Positions 12,814-24,617 of a stretch of 64,000 nucleotides of DNA are shown here, piece by piece. The translations under genes and the position numbers were made by a program. The notes below the pieces were generated by a model. That model worked only from the letters and a program-made list of their open reading frames with translations. It had not been told where the DNA came from and made no database searches. Within the stretch, counting starts at the first letter, position 1, and every line of letters starts with the position of its first letter. Where the stretch lies: assembly GCA_026419785.1 (NCBI GenBank), contig JAODTK010005864.1, forward strand, positions 1 through 64,000. The letters run 5' to 3'. The stretch is from Sclerodactyla briareus. Lineage: Eukaryota; Echinodermata; Holothuroidea; Dendrochirotida; Sclerodactylidae.

Positions 12814-13454
12814 GGGAGGGAGAAAATTTTATTCTTGGGTAGTGCTGGATTTCGAACATAAAGAAATTGTGAACATTAATTAGTTATATTGAGAAACTTG
12901 AATTTGTTGCAGACTGAAGTTGGATGTTGATGTCAACATAACATATGCTACATGTCGAAACATTTTTATTCATTCTTCTGCTGTCCCACATTAAAATCAG
13001 GAAATGTATATCCCATCTGCAACAAAACTTCCAATTTTGTTTACTTTAGCTATCATTAATTCCATACTTGCAAAGTTTATTAAATTTGCAACTATAACTT
13101 ACCTATACCTTTTAAATCTTCGTCCTCTGGCTCAGTCTACATTAATATCAGTAGAGGTAGTGTCCTATCACAATACAATTTCCAAGTTTGTTCCCATAGC
13201 AGTGAATTCTTTGTAACAGAAATGACATCCTGTGACAAGCCGTGACAGCCCATTGATTCATGTTTTCAAGAAATCTCCTAAAACATATTTTTTCAGATAC
13301 CATTTTCAAATTGTAATATTCAATTTTATTATCCCTTATTCAAGTTGTAGTTGCATTCATTGTCCGGTGCCTGTAGCTGTTTTTAGTGTCTTTTTTTCTG
13401 TCTATAATTCAATATTTTATATATATGTATATATATAATATTATATATATAATA

Positions 13455-14930
13455 TATTGTCATCATCATCATCATTATCTACAGTGATGGTCAATGTTTC
13501 CATGCTGGCATGGGTTAGACGAGGTCTCCGATGGCAAGCCCGCTTCACTCCACCCTATTCTTGCAGAGCACGGTCTCTACCTACTGCTTCAAGATCACTA
13601 CGAATAACCTCAGCCCAGGTCTTCCGGGGCTACCTCTGCACGCCTGCCAATCACCTTAATCTACTAGACTTCTTTACCCAGTTATCATTCCGCATTCTTT
13701 TCGACATGCATACGCAGCTCAATCTACAACTTTGAACACTTGCTAATTTTAGCAAGACCCAAGCAATCTCTCAGCTCATTAGAAGGCTTCTATCCTTCAA
13801 GGTCACGCCGCACATCCATCTGATCATTCTTCATATCATTTCTGTCATTCTTCTCAAGTTGTGTCTGTTTTACTGCCCAGCTCTCATGCCTAGAGCATGA
13901 CACTCCTGACCAAGCCTCGAAATACTCCCTTTTTAATAATGAGAGAACACTCTAGACTAGCAATGGCAAAACTTCCTAACGTTTCCAACCACTTCTAATT
14001 CTATCCACGACTGACCCTGCCCCACCTGTCAGCACTAAGCTATCACCTAAATAACAAACTTATCCACTGACTCCAGGGTATCCTCACCTAGAACCAAGAT
14101 TCTTGCTGCTCTAAAAATACTCCAACTTCACCTTTACACTTTATACACTTACCATGCCAAGTTTGAAGAAGATAGAATTAATGAAGATAGAATTACTGAA
14201 GAACTGTTAACACTAACCAGCTTTAGCTTTCATACAAAGACCTAACAACGAGCAAGCCATTCTAACACCTATCTTCGCATTTCCCACCAATCACCATTCG
14301 TGGAACCTGTCAAATGCTTTTTCCAAGTCAATGAACACAAAATACAACTTGTTGTTCTGAATAGTAATTATTTAAAACTGCCTGACTGAAAAATAGCGTC
14401 AGTAGTACCTTGACCTGGAATAAAGCCAAACGGCATGTGAGATCATATGCTACCCTTGTCTCTGATCAGTTTATCAAGCACTCTCTCTTGTTACTTTCAT
14501 GACATGATTCCAGCAGTTTCAACCTCTGTAGTACCTCTTTCTAAAGCATCACCTTTACCCTTATAACAGTGATGATAGCTAAGCGCCAGTCAATGGGAAC
14601 TTTCCCTGCCTCTTTATTGTATTTATTAAGTGGTGATAAGGTTGACACCTATATCACCTGAGGCCTTCAGCATCTCTTTCAGCACACCTGATGGACCAGT
14701 GGCCTGCAACACTTCAGGCGAGATACAGCTGTTCAACCCAGCTTTTCTCTATCTTCACAGCTCGGCCCTGGAGGGGGTCTGCATGGCAGAGGCGATGATC
14801 ATCCCCTCTAAACTCCTCATCAGTATAACGGATAGTAGCTCCTCCAAGCCTCTTTCTTTGCGCTGTCATCAAGAGCTAAGCACCCTTCACTCACTGGGGG
14901 GGAGGGGGGGGGAACTGAGAAAATGAGACG
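13455..14930 (-). mobile_element. LINE, 5'-truncated, with (GAT)n tail
   Basis: Read on the minus strand it encodes, in order, ALDDSAKKEAW (14843-14875), PSGVLKEMLKASG (about 14660-14697) and VFIDLEKAFDR (about 14306-14338), which are reverse transcriptase finger and palm blocks of an RTE-like non-LTR family found widely in marine invertebrates. The 3' end near 13461-13535 has CATGCCAGCATGGAAAC followed by (GATGAT)n, the usual tail of such elements. There are many stops and frameshifts, so it is dead. The clade name is from memory of motifs only. Confidence 0.75.
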
Positions 14931-15089
14931 ATCATGTCTGCAACTTATGAACTTTAAAACCATAATTCTATCGCTAATTAAAAGAGTAATTTCTACAACT
15001 TTCTTATCCACTTCTCTGCGAACCAAAAGCCCCACACTGCCGATACCACGCTGTTACCTACCCAGAAGAACTTATACTTGCAGTCTGTA

Positions 15090-15570
15090 CCGAGTATCAT
15101 TCTAGCTGAAGCACCTCCCACCTCACTCGTGAGGCTACAAGCGGGGGGGGGCTCGCTCCGTCTCATGGCTAATTGCCTTCAACGTACCTCGCTAGTAGAC
15201 CAACGGCGCAGGTACCTATGTTCAGTGCTACTAACTCCGAAAGCCCCCCAGAAAAGTCTTCTGAGGCACCCACCTACGGCCGCGGCACCTCCACGGGTGG
15301 GGTATCGGTACGTGAACACAAAAGGGTGGGATTTACTGTCAACCGAGAGAGGGAGGACTTCTACGACGGATGACCCTTCCTGACCGTTCAACCCAAGAAA
15401 AGTCAGTTCAAGGGAGACCTACCTTTGACCAAAACCCAAGGACACCACAAGGCAGTGGATCTGGTGAAATATTTGGGCACCAGACCACAGGTAGATGCCA
15501 ACCAAGGGCAAGGCGGCCTACTACCAAAAGATACCCAAAAGAAAGGGGTGGCAGTTTCATATAAGAGTGG
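15090..15570. other. GC-rich segment of unknown origin
   Basis: This patch is clearly richer in G and C than its surroundings and has overlapping open frames on both strands (15078-15383 forward, 15179-15391 reverse, 15370-15564 forward). It lies directly upstream, in element orientation, of the minus-strand LINE and may be that element's 5' part. I do not recognise any domain. Confidence 0.35.
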
Positions 15571-16389
15571 ACCTGCACTTAGATTGGACTAACAGGAAAA
15601 TAGCTGAACATATACAGGAGGTTCTGTATAATATATATAACATATTATATATCGTTGAATGCATGTGCCATTATTATGTTGATCTGTTTTTTAGGTTCTA
15701 TTCGTTTCTTTGGAACATTTTTTTCGAGCTAATTTTCTAGGTGGTTCTCATTGGGTTTTTTCCACATTAGTATTAACATCTAGTTGTTTTTTAGATTTAA
15801 TTTTGTAAGCGCTCTGATACTACTTGCTATATAAGCAGACAAGTTTATTTTATGTATTATTTTTTTTTCTTCATAAGTCGAAACATTGGTGCCACCCCTC
15901 AGTCATTAGATGACTGATAGTCGGCCAGCTTCTTCTGGATTTTCAACATAGTCAGTTGCCAATCAAGTTTGCTGACCATTAGGGAAGTGACTGACATGGG
16001 AGTCATGTGAAATTTGACAATAACCCACCTGCGACTGACCATATCCAGCGTATTGGGGGTGCGTCATGCTATTGCCAAGTGCAATACATGTATCAGACTC
16101 GAATATTTGAAGGCCAATCGTCATGTAACAAAGATCTAGCCAGCGTGAAGAGAGCGTCATTAGAAAAACCCCACACCCCAAAATCTGGAGGCTAGCATGT
16201 GGCAATGTTGAATTAGTTTGTTGTTAAGGGGTAGCAAAAGTACTTGTTTTAACTTGACTTCGTTACAGATGTTTGGTAATCCTGTGCAGATTCCATTGTG
16301 AGTCACAGGAGGAAATTTACTGTAGCCGATTGTGACCTTATTAGGGAATTCAGTCACCGTGTGCCTGGGGATTGGGTTCCAGATTTTTA

Positions 16390-16960
16390 AAATTAAAAAA
16401 TATATTTATATGACCATGTTTCCAGCTAAGACAGCTGTGCTGGATGAGCTATTGCGAATCTGCATTTGATCTATCTATCTATCTATCTATCTATCTATTC
16501 TATCTATTCATCTAGCTATCTATCTATATATTATCTGTCTGTCTGTCGGTTTGTCTGTCTGTCTGTATGTCTGGATGAGGTGTGGAGTTGGGAGTCACTA
16601 CACTGCTACGTCGAGTTGATTTACATATTTGTGCCTTCCCCAAGGTTGGTCAAAGTTCCAGGCAACTGGTGGTACGGATTACATTTAAATCCTACAAAAG
16701 TGGTGAAACTCCGAGTCCTCCAGCTGGTTGGGCTATTTGATTGGCATGTTCACGCTTCATACTATATCAATCTGTCTGTGTGTCTGTCTGCCTGTCTGCA
16801 ATTGTCTCTTTGGCCCACAATTGTTCAGTCTGTGATGGATGTGACCGAACTTTGACACAGCTTGTTTGCGGGGAGGCATCCTTGACTACTGGAAAACTCA
16901 AGGTCAAAAGTCATTAAAGGGGAATCATAGGCCTAGGTGTGAAAAATTACAAAGGAGCTA
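16390..16960 (+). repeat. Microsatellite-headed dispersed repeat
   Basis: The order is an AGCTGTGCTGGATGAGCTATTG head, a (CTAT)n(CTGT)n block at 16470-16572 and a body ending AAGGTCAAAAGTCATTAAAGG (a shortened form also occurs near 11805). The same head, microsatellite and body order recurs at 20.0, 21.1, 33.0 and 47.8 kb. It is non-coding; the frame through the microsatellite is an artefact. Confidence 0.6.
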
Positions 16961-17164
16961 CCCCTATAGACCACTATTACAATTTCTGTAAAGTCCTAAT
17001 GTTTCTTGGGCAGTGTCCCCAGTATGACCTCCATGCGGAATTTGATTTTTTGATTTGTTCGAATCTGCATGTTCAGGCAGGAGCCAATGTCACAAAGGCT
17101 CAATTATCAAGGACCCTGACGGTTATTGGCATGGAGAGCACTTGTGATATTAAAAACTAGCCTC

Positions 17165-17640
17165 CTGAATAGAGTCCAGGATGAGATGAGGCAAGGGTGT
17201 AGCCAATCACACCCCTACTCCCGGGCCGCCATTTCACGTCCCCTGGTGATCAGGGATCCGACGCTTTCTAGCTTTGTTTATAAATGCATTCATCATTCGG
17301 CCCCTGCCTATTGGCCAGACAGTCCTCACTCTTAACCAACCTGGAGAGCGCCGTACGCTCTGCTTCTGATGGATCTCGCCTCAAGTGCCCTACTACTTGT
17401 AAGAGCCTGAAATATGCTGATCGTAGAAGTTTCTCATTCACTGAACCCCAAATTGGCAATTTTAAGTTACCCATTACTGTTAGAGATGATTCCTCAGTAG
17501 AGATCTTCAAAAGAAGTTGATAGTTTCATTTATTTCAATCCCTAGTTTGTATGCACTATTTTGTTGTTTTGGTAAAGCGCTTCGATCTGATCAAGCAGTG
17601 CTATATCAAGTACTTATGATGTATGTATGTAGTAGTCAAG
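17165..17640 (+). mobile_element. LINE 3' end (CR1/L2-like)
   Basis: The + strand reads PGERRTL-type residues, then SASDGSRLKCPTTCKS, YADRRSFSFTEPQIGNFKLP and ITVRDDSSVEIFKRS. This is the C-terminal pattern of CR1/L2-type non-LTR proteins (R-S-x-S-x-x-x-L-x-V-P ... F-S-x-x-x-P-x-x-W-N-x-L-P ... S-x-x-x-F-K). It is followed by a short 3' untranslated part and a (TGTA) tail near 17622. Only the last part is present. Confidence 0.6.
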
Positions 17641-18040
17641 AACAAACTGTTTTCCTGACACCTATGCGGGAACAGTGAGAGGTTTTGGAGGCAGTTTTGG
17701 TATTCAGCTATATTTGCCCCATCTCCTCCCTGACCTCTGCACTGCCAATTTTTGGAGTGCTTGGTTGCTTGTGTTTTTCAGATGCTTGAAAAAACACTTG
17801 GAAAAAAAAGGCAGGGTTATGGTGCCAAGATGATTCCCCCAAATGCATGGGAGTGCTGTCTACATTCCTGTCCGTATGTGCAAACTGACTACTGAAGGCA
17901 ATGATCCTAAAATAATAATTAAATATATATACATTTAATAATGTTCCAAAACCCATGCAAATGTTCGGTGGCGTCATGACTTAAGAGTAGTGCATTGATT
18001 GAAAAGAAATGTCTTAGCTTGCTTCCGAAAATATTAACAG

Positions 18041-18173
18041 TTGGTGCCAACTTGAGTTGTAACGACGGAGCCTTGTCCACAACGTTGGAGCTTGGCAACC
18101 GGGAATGACCAGCGACGATGCCGTCAGGGTTTCCATCGTGGGAGGTGTAACAGCTGCTCCCGAACTAGCACAG
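18041..18173 (+). CDS. Candidate upstream exon, probably of the cadherin gene
   Basis: The segment is GC-richer than its flanks, starts after an AACAG acceptor and ends at a CAG|GTGAAA donor. Two adjacent frames read as ordinary protein: first GANLSCNDGALSTTLELG, then, after a one-base slip near 18115, TSDDAVRVSIVGGVTAAPE. The length of 133 is one base short of what the phases at both ends require, the same defect seen in the definite cadherin exons downstream. It shows no cadherin linker, so it may come from an N-terminal region or a degenerate EC repeat. It ends in phase 0, whereas the next recognised exon starts in phase 2, so another exon probably lies between. Belonging to this gene is inference from strand, position and style. 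Confidence 0.35.
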
Positions 18174-19810
18174 GTGAAAAGAGGAATATTCAAGCCCCAC
18201 ACACTCAAAATTGAAGGTTCAAGAGGTTCCCCTGCCAAGTTATTTCCAATTTACTTTTGAAAGTTCGAGGACTCTAGGACATCAAGGGGGAACAATGCAA
18301 AGGCTGCTTATGAACCCTACACGTTGAATTGCTCCAATCTGTGCCCTTTATAAAAGGAAGACGAAGGTAGGTTTTTACTAGAAATTATTTGAGTGTATTC
18401 TTCGTTATCTATATTTGGCTCTCATCCGGGGGAGTTGGACCGTTTTGAAAAGTGGGGGGTGGGAAACATAGAATGAAATACCATCTAAGTGGAGCTCCAC
18501 CACGGTGGGCACGAAGCGCACAAAAAACTTTTTCAGAGTTCATACCCTACAGATCGACCGGCAACGGCACTTGCCAGGCTCAATCCAGACACTCATCTAA
18601 ATTGTTGATTTGAGTAAAAGACCAGACAAAAAAGTTGTCCTGGGCATTACTAAGATGATTTACGAGTATCACACATGGTGATTTTTTATTTCTTTTTCTA
18701 CTCTGGCTTTGTTTGCATGGGATCAAGGGGTCTACCGACGGTTCCTTGTGGATCGAAGGGAAAAGCCCTAGTGTAACTGGACACTCCAACTCGGGAGCAG
18801 AAAATTTGTACCCAAAAAAAAAAATTTGCTACAATTCAGTCATTGGAAACACCCCGTCCTCGCGCGAATGCGGGGAACGAATTACACATGTTTTCCGGGC
18901 ATTTTAGCGAAAAAGTCTGCAGAAACTTAAGGCATTTTGTTCACTTGCTTTTTTCCTTCCCAATTTTCCATGAATTTCGCCTGAATTTTCATCTCAGAAA
19001 AATTGGAGGGGGGGCAGTCTTCCCCCCAGCTTCTGAATCAGCGAGTGAACCAAATGATCTAAGCAGTCAACCAATCGCATATTTAGCCTAAGCAAACGCC
19101 TGGAATAACAAGGCCATTGCGCGTGAAACACTTGAAAAAATTAGCACTTTTGGCTATTCGTTTAAAATTTCGAAACTCGTATAACTGGGTATCCTTCACT
19201 TCAGCCCTAGTCGGTTCCAGATCTTCACCTGGGGTCCCGCACACTGGAATTAGTGGACTTGAGACAATTTCCAATGCGTTATTGTTTGTAGACAAAATTT
19301 AGTTATACAAAATCGGGCATGTGCCTATTATTTTTATTACGGTTCCGGAAAAGTGGGGAAAAAACGATATGATATCCCCCCCCCATTTTTTGAAAGTGGG
19401 GGGGAATGTCCCCCTCATCCCCCACCTGTTGGACGCCCATGCCTTCATCCATTTTCACATTTGCTACACAGGGTTTCAATTGCATATTGTAAATGACCTT
19501 GTATTACAGTGGATTCAACGGTTCCCATGTGACGTCACAAGGCAAACTTGGCAACGGCCAATTGTACCTTATCGCAGTTATCGGCCCACTTTGATCGGCT
19601 GAATTTCGGTACCGCACGAGTTGATCATATGCACATAACCATTGGTCTCCCATCACTTGAATCACCGAATGATGTGCAGCTATCTGTTCAAACTGTGGAG
19701 CATTCTGCAACGCCACTCTCCATTCTGGACTGCTTCCTATATTAAATGAAAATTAACATCTGCTTTGATAGCTACCTGCCTAAAGCCTTTTCTTATCCTG
19801 ATATCGCCAG

Positions 19811-19967
19811 GAACCATCGAAGCAATTGATGACGATGGTGAGAAACTTGACCTTGGTTCCTCCGGCCACTCCATCCGTACCTAACGGATGGCAGTGGAGA
19901 TGCAGCTGATTTTCTGATGTGAAAGAAAATGGCGAAGTCTCCATCACGTCCCCTGTGGATCTGGAAG
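19811..19967 (+). CDS. Cadherin exon (EC repeat core)
   Basis: The exon is bounded by a pyrimidine-rich acceptor ending GCCAG and a GAAG|GTAATT donor. It reads TIEAIDDDGEKLDLG, then GSGDAADF, then ENGEVSITSPVDLE. This is the central part of an EC repeat: the A-x-D-D-D-G calcium motif after strand B, an F near strand D, the NGEV...I turn and a VDLE in the place of the usual LDRE. Two frame slips (near 19890 and 19914) must be allowed; the length of 157 is two bases short of the 159 expected from phases 2 in and 1 out. Residues either side are well conserved, so the slips look like sequencing loss. Confidence 0.65.
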
Positions 19968-19969
19968 GT

Positions 19970-20395
19970 AATTTTTTAGCTCAACCAAGCTAATTGATCT
20001 ATTGGACCCTGCATGTCAATTCTATCTATCTATCTACTCTATCTATCGCTGTGTGTCACATTTGCCTTTTGGCCCCCAACAGTCATTTTTTCGATGGAGG
20101 CGGACCAAACTTTGACACCTTGGTCATTTATCGGTTGGAACATCTTCGACCACATGTGAAGTTCAAGGTCAAAGATCATTGAAGGGAAAAAATTGGCCAC
20201 TGTGTGAAATTGCCTTTTCTCTCTCAATTGGTCTTCATTGATGGAGTTGAACCAAACCGGTAACAACATCCATGTCTCACAGTGTTATGACTTCTAATAC
20301 ATTTTTTGGCGATATGAAGATCAAGGTCAAAGATAATTACAAGGGACAATATGCCATTTGTTTGAAACAGCTTTTTGGTCTGATGATCTTGAACA
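19970..20395 (+). repeat. Microsatellite-headed dispersed repeat in cadherin intron
   Basis: It starts just after the exon at 19811-19967 with TTAGCTCAACCAAGC, then (CTAT)n at 20023-20047, then a body with GAAGTTCAAGGTCAAAGATCA and a second diverged copy of that body ending AGATCAAGGTCAAAGATAA. The two body copies are about 160-170 bases apart. Confidence 0.55.
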
Positions 20396-20399
20396 GTTA

Positions 20400-20990
20400 A
20401 CACATAATTAATCCATCCCCGCAACCGGTAAGTGTTCGGGGATATTATGGTTTTAGGGTGAGCCGCCGCTTCAGAACCTTTAGGTGTTGCCGCAATAACT
20501 CTTCAACACTTTACCTATCGATCTGAAACTGGGTGACACATGGTCCGCCTGGTAAAATCTCGGATGAGTTCGCAAGTGGGGCACGCTGCATGCCTCTGCC
20601 CTCATTGTGCAGGTTTAAACACAAAAATCAGATTCAGTCTGATTCACAAACGAAACTGATGGGGGGACAAACAATGGTACCGGAAAATTCATGAAATGAT
20701 TTTCAAAGGTCACCGGGAGGTTCAAAATGTGTTGTTGTTTGTTTTGTGAAAATACCGAGTTAGTAGTCCGATTTACAATGAACTGGGTGAGTGGGGACAA
20801 ATTTGGTTCTTCTGAAAAACATGACGGTGATTTTGAGGTCCACCAGAGGTCAAATTTTTTTTGCTTTTTAATCACTGATTTTTTCTAACTTTTTTTTTTT
20901 TCGGATTAAAACCGAAAACTTGGACAGTTGGCCCTGAACAGCAGGTAGGGTAGTTTCAAAGTCAAAGTCACCAGAGGTCAAATAACATAG
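20400..20990 (-). repeat. Interspersed repeat, minus-strand copy of the 61.8-kb family
   Basis: The reverse complement contains GCGAACTCATCCGAGATTTT, AAAACCATAATATCCCCG and ACTTACCGGTTGCGGGG. The + strand at 62200-62360 contains GAACTCATCCGAGATTTCAC, AAAACCATAAATACCCCC and a matching end. Both copies also have two or more diverged units with GTGACCTTTGAAA/GTGACCTTGAAAT beside them. It is a shared, unnamed, non-coding family. Confidence 0.6.
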
Positions 20991-21149
20991 AAAATTCAAT
21001 TTGATTCCTCAAAAGAGGTCTGACGGCCATTCATGCGAGGATATACACGTCTGCAGTTTACCCGCCTACACAATTCTAGTTGTACCTACGTCTTGGCTAC
21101 ATTTGTGCGGTTTGAGCTACGACACCATCAGTGCTCCCTTTTTTAGACT

Positions 21150-22150
21150 CAAACCAGCTATGCTGGTTGAGCTATTGGAATCTGCATGTCACTCTATCTA
21201 TCTATCTATCCATCATCTACTTCTATCTACCCAGTGTTTCAACTTGCCTTTTTTTTTTCGCTGCCCAATAGTCATTCTTCTGCGGATGTTGACTGAACTT
21301 GGACACAATGTTTGACTTGTGAAGCAAGTGTCAAATGTTCAGTAAAGGGCAGTATAGGCCAGCCCGTTGTCAATTAAAAATTTATCGCCTCCAAATTTTG
21401 GTGCAGCGTGCTGACATTCGGTCATAAGGATGGTCTAACACCTACCTTTGGGGTGTTCCAGGCTTTTTTAGTCCAGGGTGCACTTGGGTCCCGTTTGCCC
21501 ATTTTAATGAAATTCACACAAGGGTCCTTTGAAATGCATTTCCTCCCACAAAATCCATTGATGTTTTCTTCAAAGTTTCAGTACTGGTCCTTGTAGAGGG
21601 CATCGGGTGTTTTATGAAGGGAATTCACCAATATATGAAATACTGCAAAATCTTGTATCTTCCAACCAATTTGTTGCACCGTGCTGATGTTCAGTCATAA
21701 TGATGATCTCATAGCCGTACCTTCAGGTGCCCAGGGATTCAGGACACGAGGCCCAGTGTCACTGTGGGGCCCTTGACCCATTATGTGGAATGTTAATGAC
21801 TGCTAATACATCTTTGGGCCATAAAAGATCATGGTCAAAAGTTTTTACAGGTGCCCAATAGACCATTGTTTGAAACTGACTTCTTGGCCTCGTGATCTTG
21901 AATATTTATCAAATAATTGTACATCTGTCTGGTACATTTGTGCAGTTTTGAGCTACAGCACCATTGGTGTCCTTTGTTTTTTTCCCCTGATCTTCAATCT
22001 GGGAACATGTGTTCGTTCGATCTATCTATCCATTCTTCGCGAGCTACTAGCAATCTGCCAGCCTGTACGGTATGTCAAAATTAGCCTCTTTTTTGTCATT
22101 AAATACTCATTCTTCAATGATGTTTGACCAAATTTGGACAGAATGTGAAG
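21150..22150 (+). repeat. Microsatellite-headed repeats with 270-bp duplicated body
   Basis: A head (GCTATGCTGGTTGAGCTATTG) and (CTAT)n at 21194-21212 begin a cluster. GTGCTGACATTCGGTCATAA near 21408 recurs, diverged, as GTGCTGATGTTCAGTCATAA near 21676, about 270 bases later, followed by similar GTGTTCCAGG/GTGCCCAGG phrases. Another small (CTAT) block lies near 22020. No coding potential. Confidence 0.5.
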
Positions 22151-22520
22151 TTCAGTTTAAGTAGAAAAGGGTCATGAAGGAACTGAGTTCCTCATGAACG
22201 ACTCGACCCACAGCAATCAAGACGAAGAACGACGAAGAACAATTCCTGGAAACTGTCTGTACCAAATACATCTGCAGGGAGCTATTCCACATTGAACACT
22301 CCTTGCAAAAGAATACTTCCAAATGTTGGTGACACAGCCTCACCACGAAGCTTGAGACAATTGCCCCTATTAGTGGTAACCTAAGCATAATTCAAATAAA
22401 TAGTCAAATAGAATCATCAAGCCATACACTATTTTTGAAGAACCTGATCAAATCACCTCAAATTCCGCCGTAGCTCCATTGAAGTCGGACCAAGGGGCCA
22501 TCTTTCCTCCTGCTGTCCTC
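22150..22520 (-). mobile_element. LINE C-terminal fragment (CR1/Jockey-like)
   Basis: Minus-strand reading gives SMELRR near 22480, then TTNRGNCLKLRGEAVSPTFG and NSLPADVFGTDSFQEL. This is the R-x-H-x-x-K-L ... W-N-S-L-P-x-x-V-V-x-A-x-S-V-N-x-F-K ending of CR1/Jockey-type reverse transcriptase proteins. Frames are broken and the body is missing. Confidence 0.55.
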
Positions 22521-23709
22521 ATCGGCACTGCTTAGAAGGTTCATTGACCTCTCATCCGGAGACATTATGAGCTACTGTATAATGCTTTCCTACGGAGAGA
22601 ATCAAAATCTCGATTCTCACAATTGTGTTCATAATGTTTTCCTGGGGTATTGCGTTTATAGGCATCCTCTAGATTTTTATACATGGTATCCTATACTGTC
22701 CTCCACAGACGAACTCAGGAAGGCCCCTCGGAAGCTGTCATGACCATCTAAAGTGAATGTAATTACTATGTTCATTTGATTACCACGAGGGTTGGTCAAA
22801 ATTTTTCTGTCATAGAATAAAAATGACTCCTTTAAAAAAAATTGACGACTTAATATCCGCCCATAATTTCCTACCCCAAAGACAGTGCCTACCAACAGTA
22901 ATTCTATTATTTATATAGTGATGTTTTTTTCTAATTTTAAATGGTGCAATAAAAGCTCCTTATCATAATATTTTTATTTTACTTTTGAATCTGCAGTAAG
23001 GTTTTTCGAACAGTGAATGCCTCCCACACTTGCTCAGTTGAGTCGCCGTAGTGCAAAAACAACATCCTTTTTTTCACCAGATCAACAAACCCCCCCCCCC
23101 ATCCACAATATCTATGTACCTCGAAACATTCAACGTGGAAAACCTGAATAACAGAGTGGGCACCCCAGGTGACTATTGGGGGGATAGACTTTATCAGATT
23201 TTGGCAGCACAGTCATTAATTAAGTTGGGTAATTAGCTTATTTGATTTAATTTATTGTTAAAGCTTTAGCAAGGTTCGCAAGACTTGTATGTGCTACAGG
23301 ACTATTGGATAGACGGTTGAGGGATGTTGATCATACACAATGCTTTGTTGACCTGTTACCCAAATTGTTATTATGAATGTCATTCGTAACTACAAATTTT
23401 TCTGTTCTTCTCTCGGGAATGGTATTTTCATAAATTATATATATTTCTTTGATCCCTTTTTGCGGGCCGGTGTATACTGACATAGGGCTGCATTGACTGT
23501 TTCTGATGCACCGTTCTCGTTGTGGTAAGATATTCTTATTCAGATAGCGAGGGCATATGGTTCCAATTTATTGTGTTAACTGTGTTTGCAATAATAACCC
23601 ACTCGGTAAACCCCGAAGACCACACACCTGCATATCTGTATAATATAACCCAAACCGCATATCACTCAAAAAAATAAGCACCACACAGAGGTCAGCCATT
23701 CTAGATTAC

Positions 23710-24030
23710 TTTGGAACGGGGTTCCCGACCTGTTGTACGCGTACGCACGCAGTAAGTAGATTTGGACTTCCGTGGTACACAGTGGTGCTCCAATGATGCT
23801 TAATTGCACCAGATGCATATGAGGCACTTAATTATTTTTAAAAATAAGCAAATGGAGAAACACCCGCCTCACATGAACACTCCTCCTCCAGTATGTCGAT
23901 CACTGAAGGCCATCCCCCCCCCCCTTTTTTTCAGATTCTTGGGACTGGCCATGCTGTAACAGTGGTACTCAGAGGCACCACGAAAATGTGAAACGGTACC
24001 CCAATTGAAAATATTGGGAACCCCGGCTTT
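23710..24030. mobile_element. Possible hAT-like miniature element
   Basis: CAGTGGTACTCAGAGGCACC at 23960 and the reverse complement of ATTGGGAACCCCGGC near 24012-24026 look like facing hAT-like ends of the CAGNGGTTCCCAA type. A further GGGGTTCCCGACCTG lies at 23717. The limits and the pairing of ends are uncertain. Confidence 0.3.
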
Positions 24031-24523
24031 TAGAACATAATTGAAAATAATTCTTTACCCATCTTCTCTTAATATTGTATTTCCACATTAGACATGAACT
24101 GAGTTTGAAATAGACAAAGAATTTCCTTTGACAATTCAGTCTATTTCCACCAAACTTTTGGAGCAGAAAGCCACCATTGGCTTGGTACGGAGTCATATTC
24201 ATGGCAATTTCGGAAGAATAATGATAAGGACCCCCGGTTCTCGGAATAGCCATTCCCAGTTGTAAAAGAGCATTGATCATTGCTTTTTGAGGTATCAGGA
24301 GCAGTGTTACATTTTGTGGGATGGACATTGGGGTGGGAGACAAAGGGGGTGGGTGACTCATAGAACTTATGGGGCCCTGGAGCCCTCCCAAGGCCACCCC
24401 TCCTTATCCATTTTACCCCGGTTCCTGCTAGGCAGGAAGAGTCTATTCACTCGTTCCCCTCCCTGAACGTCGATTTTTTTTGTTCTCGCCCATATTCACC
24501 AAATTTTTCAATATACCTCACAG

Positions 24524-24617
24524 AGGATCCCCCCAGTCAAACTCTCGTTTCTGATGTCAACGATAACGCTCCATACTTTGTGGAAGTTTGCCAGTCCAGC
24601 TCGAGCCGCTCCCAGAG
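24524..24617 (+). CDS. Cadherin exon (EC linker)
   Basis: After a CTCACAG acceptor the frame reads DPPSQTLVSDVNDNAPYF, a textbook end of an EC repeat with the DxNDNxP calcium linker. After a slip near 24590 it continues LPVQLEPLPE up to a CAGAG|GTGAGT donor. LPE is the PE of the next repeat's first calcium site, and the following exon at 28035 begins with the next acidic residue. The join gives ...EPLPE plus ETDPGN..., a normal EC start. It starts in phase 2, matching the phase-1 end of the exon at 19811, although some 20-25 residues of the repeat are missing between them. Confidence 0.72.

Noticed and set aside
19370-19440. C- and G-runs that might be regulatory G-quadruplex sites
   Set aside because: Homopolymer runs occur throughout and probably contain length errors; no supporting context.
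23969-24397. 142-residue minus-strand ORF
   Set aside because: No recognised domain, low-complexity proline-rich start, overlaps a hAT-like end; no splice or promoter support.
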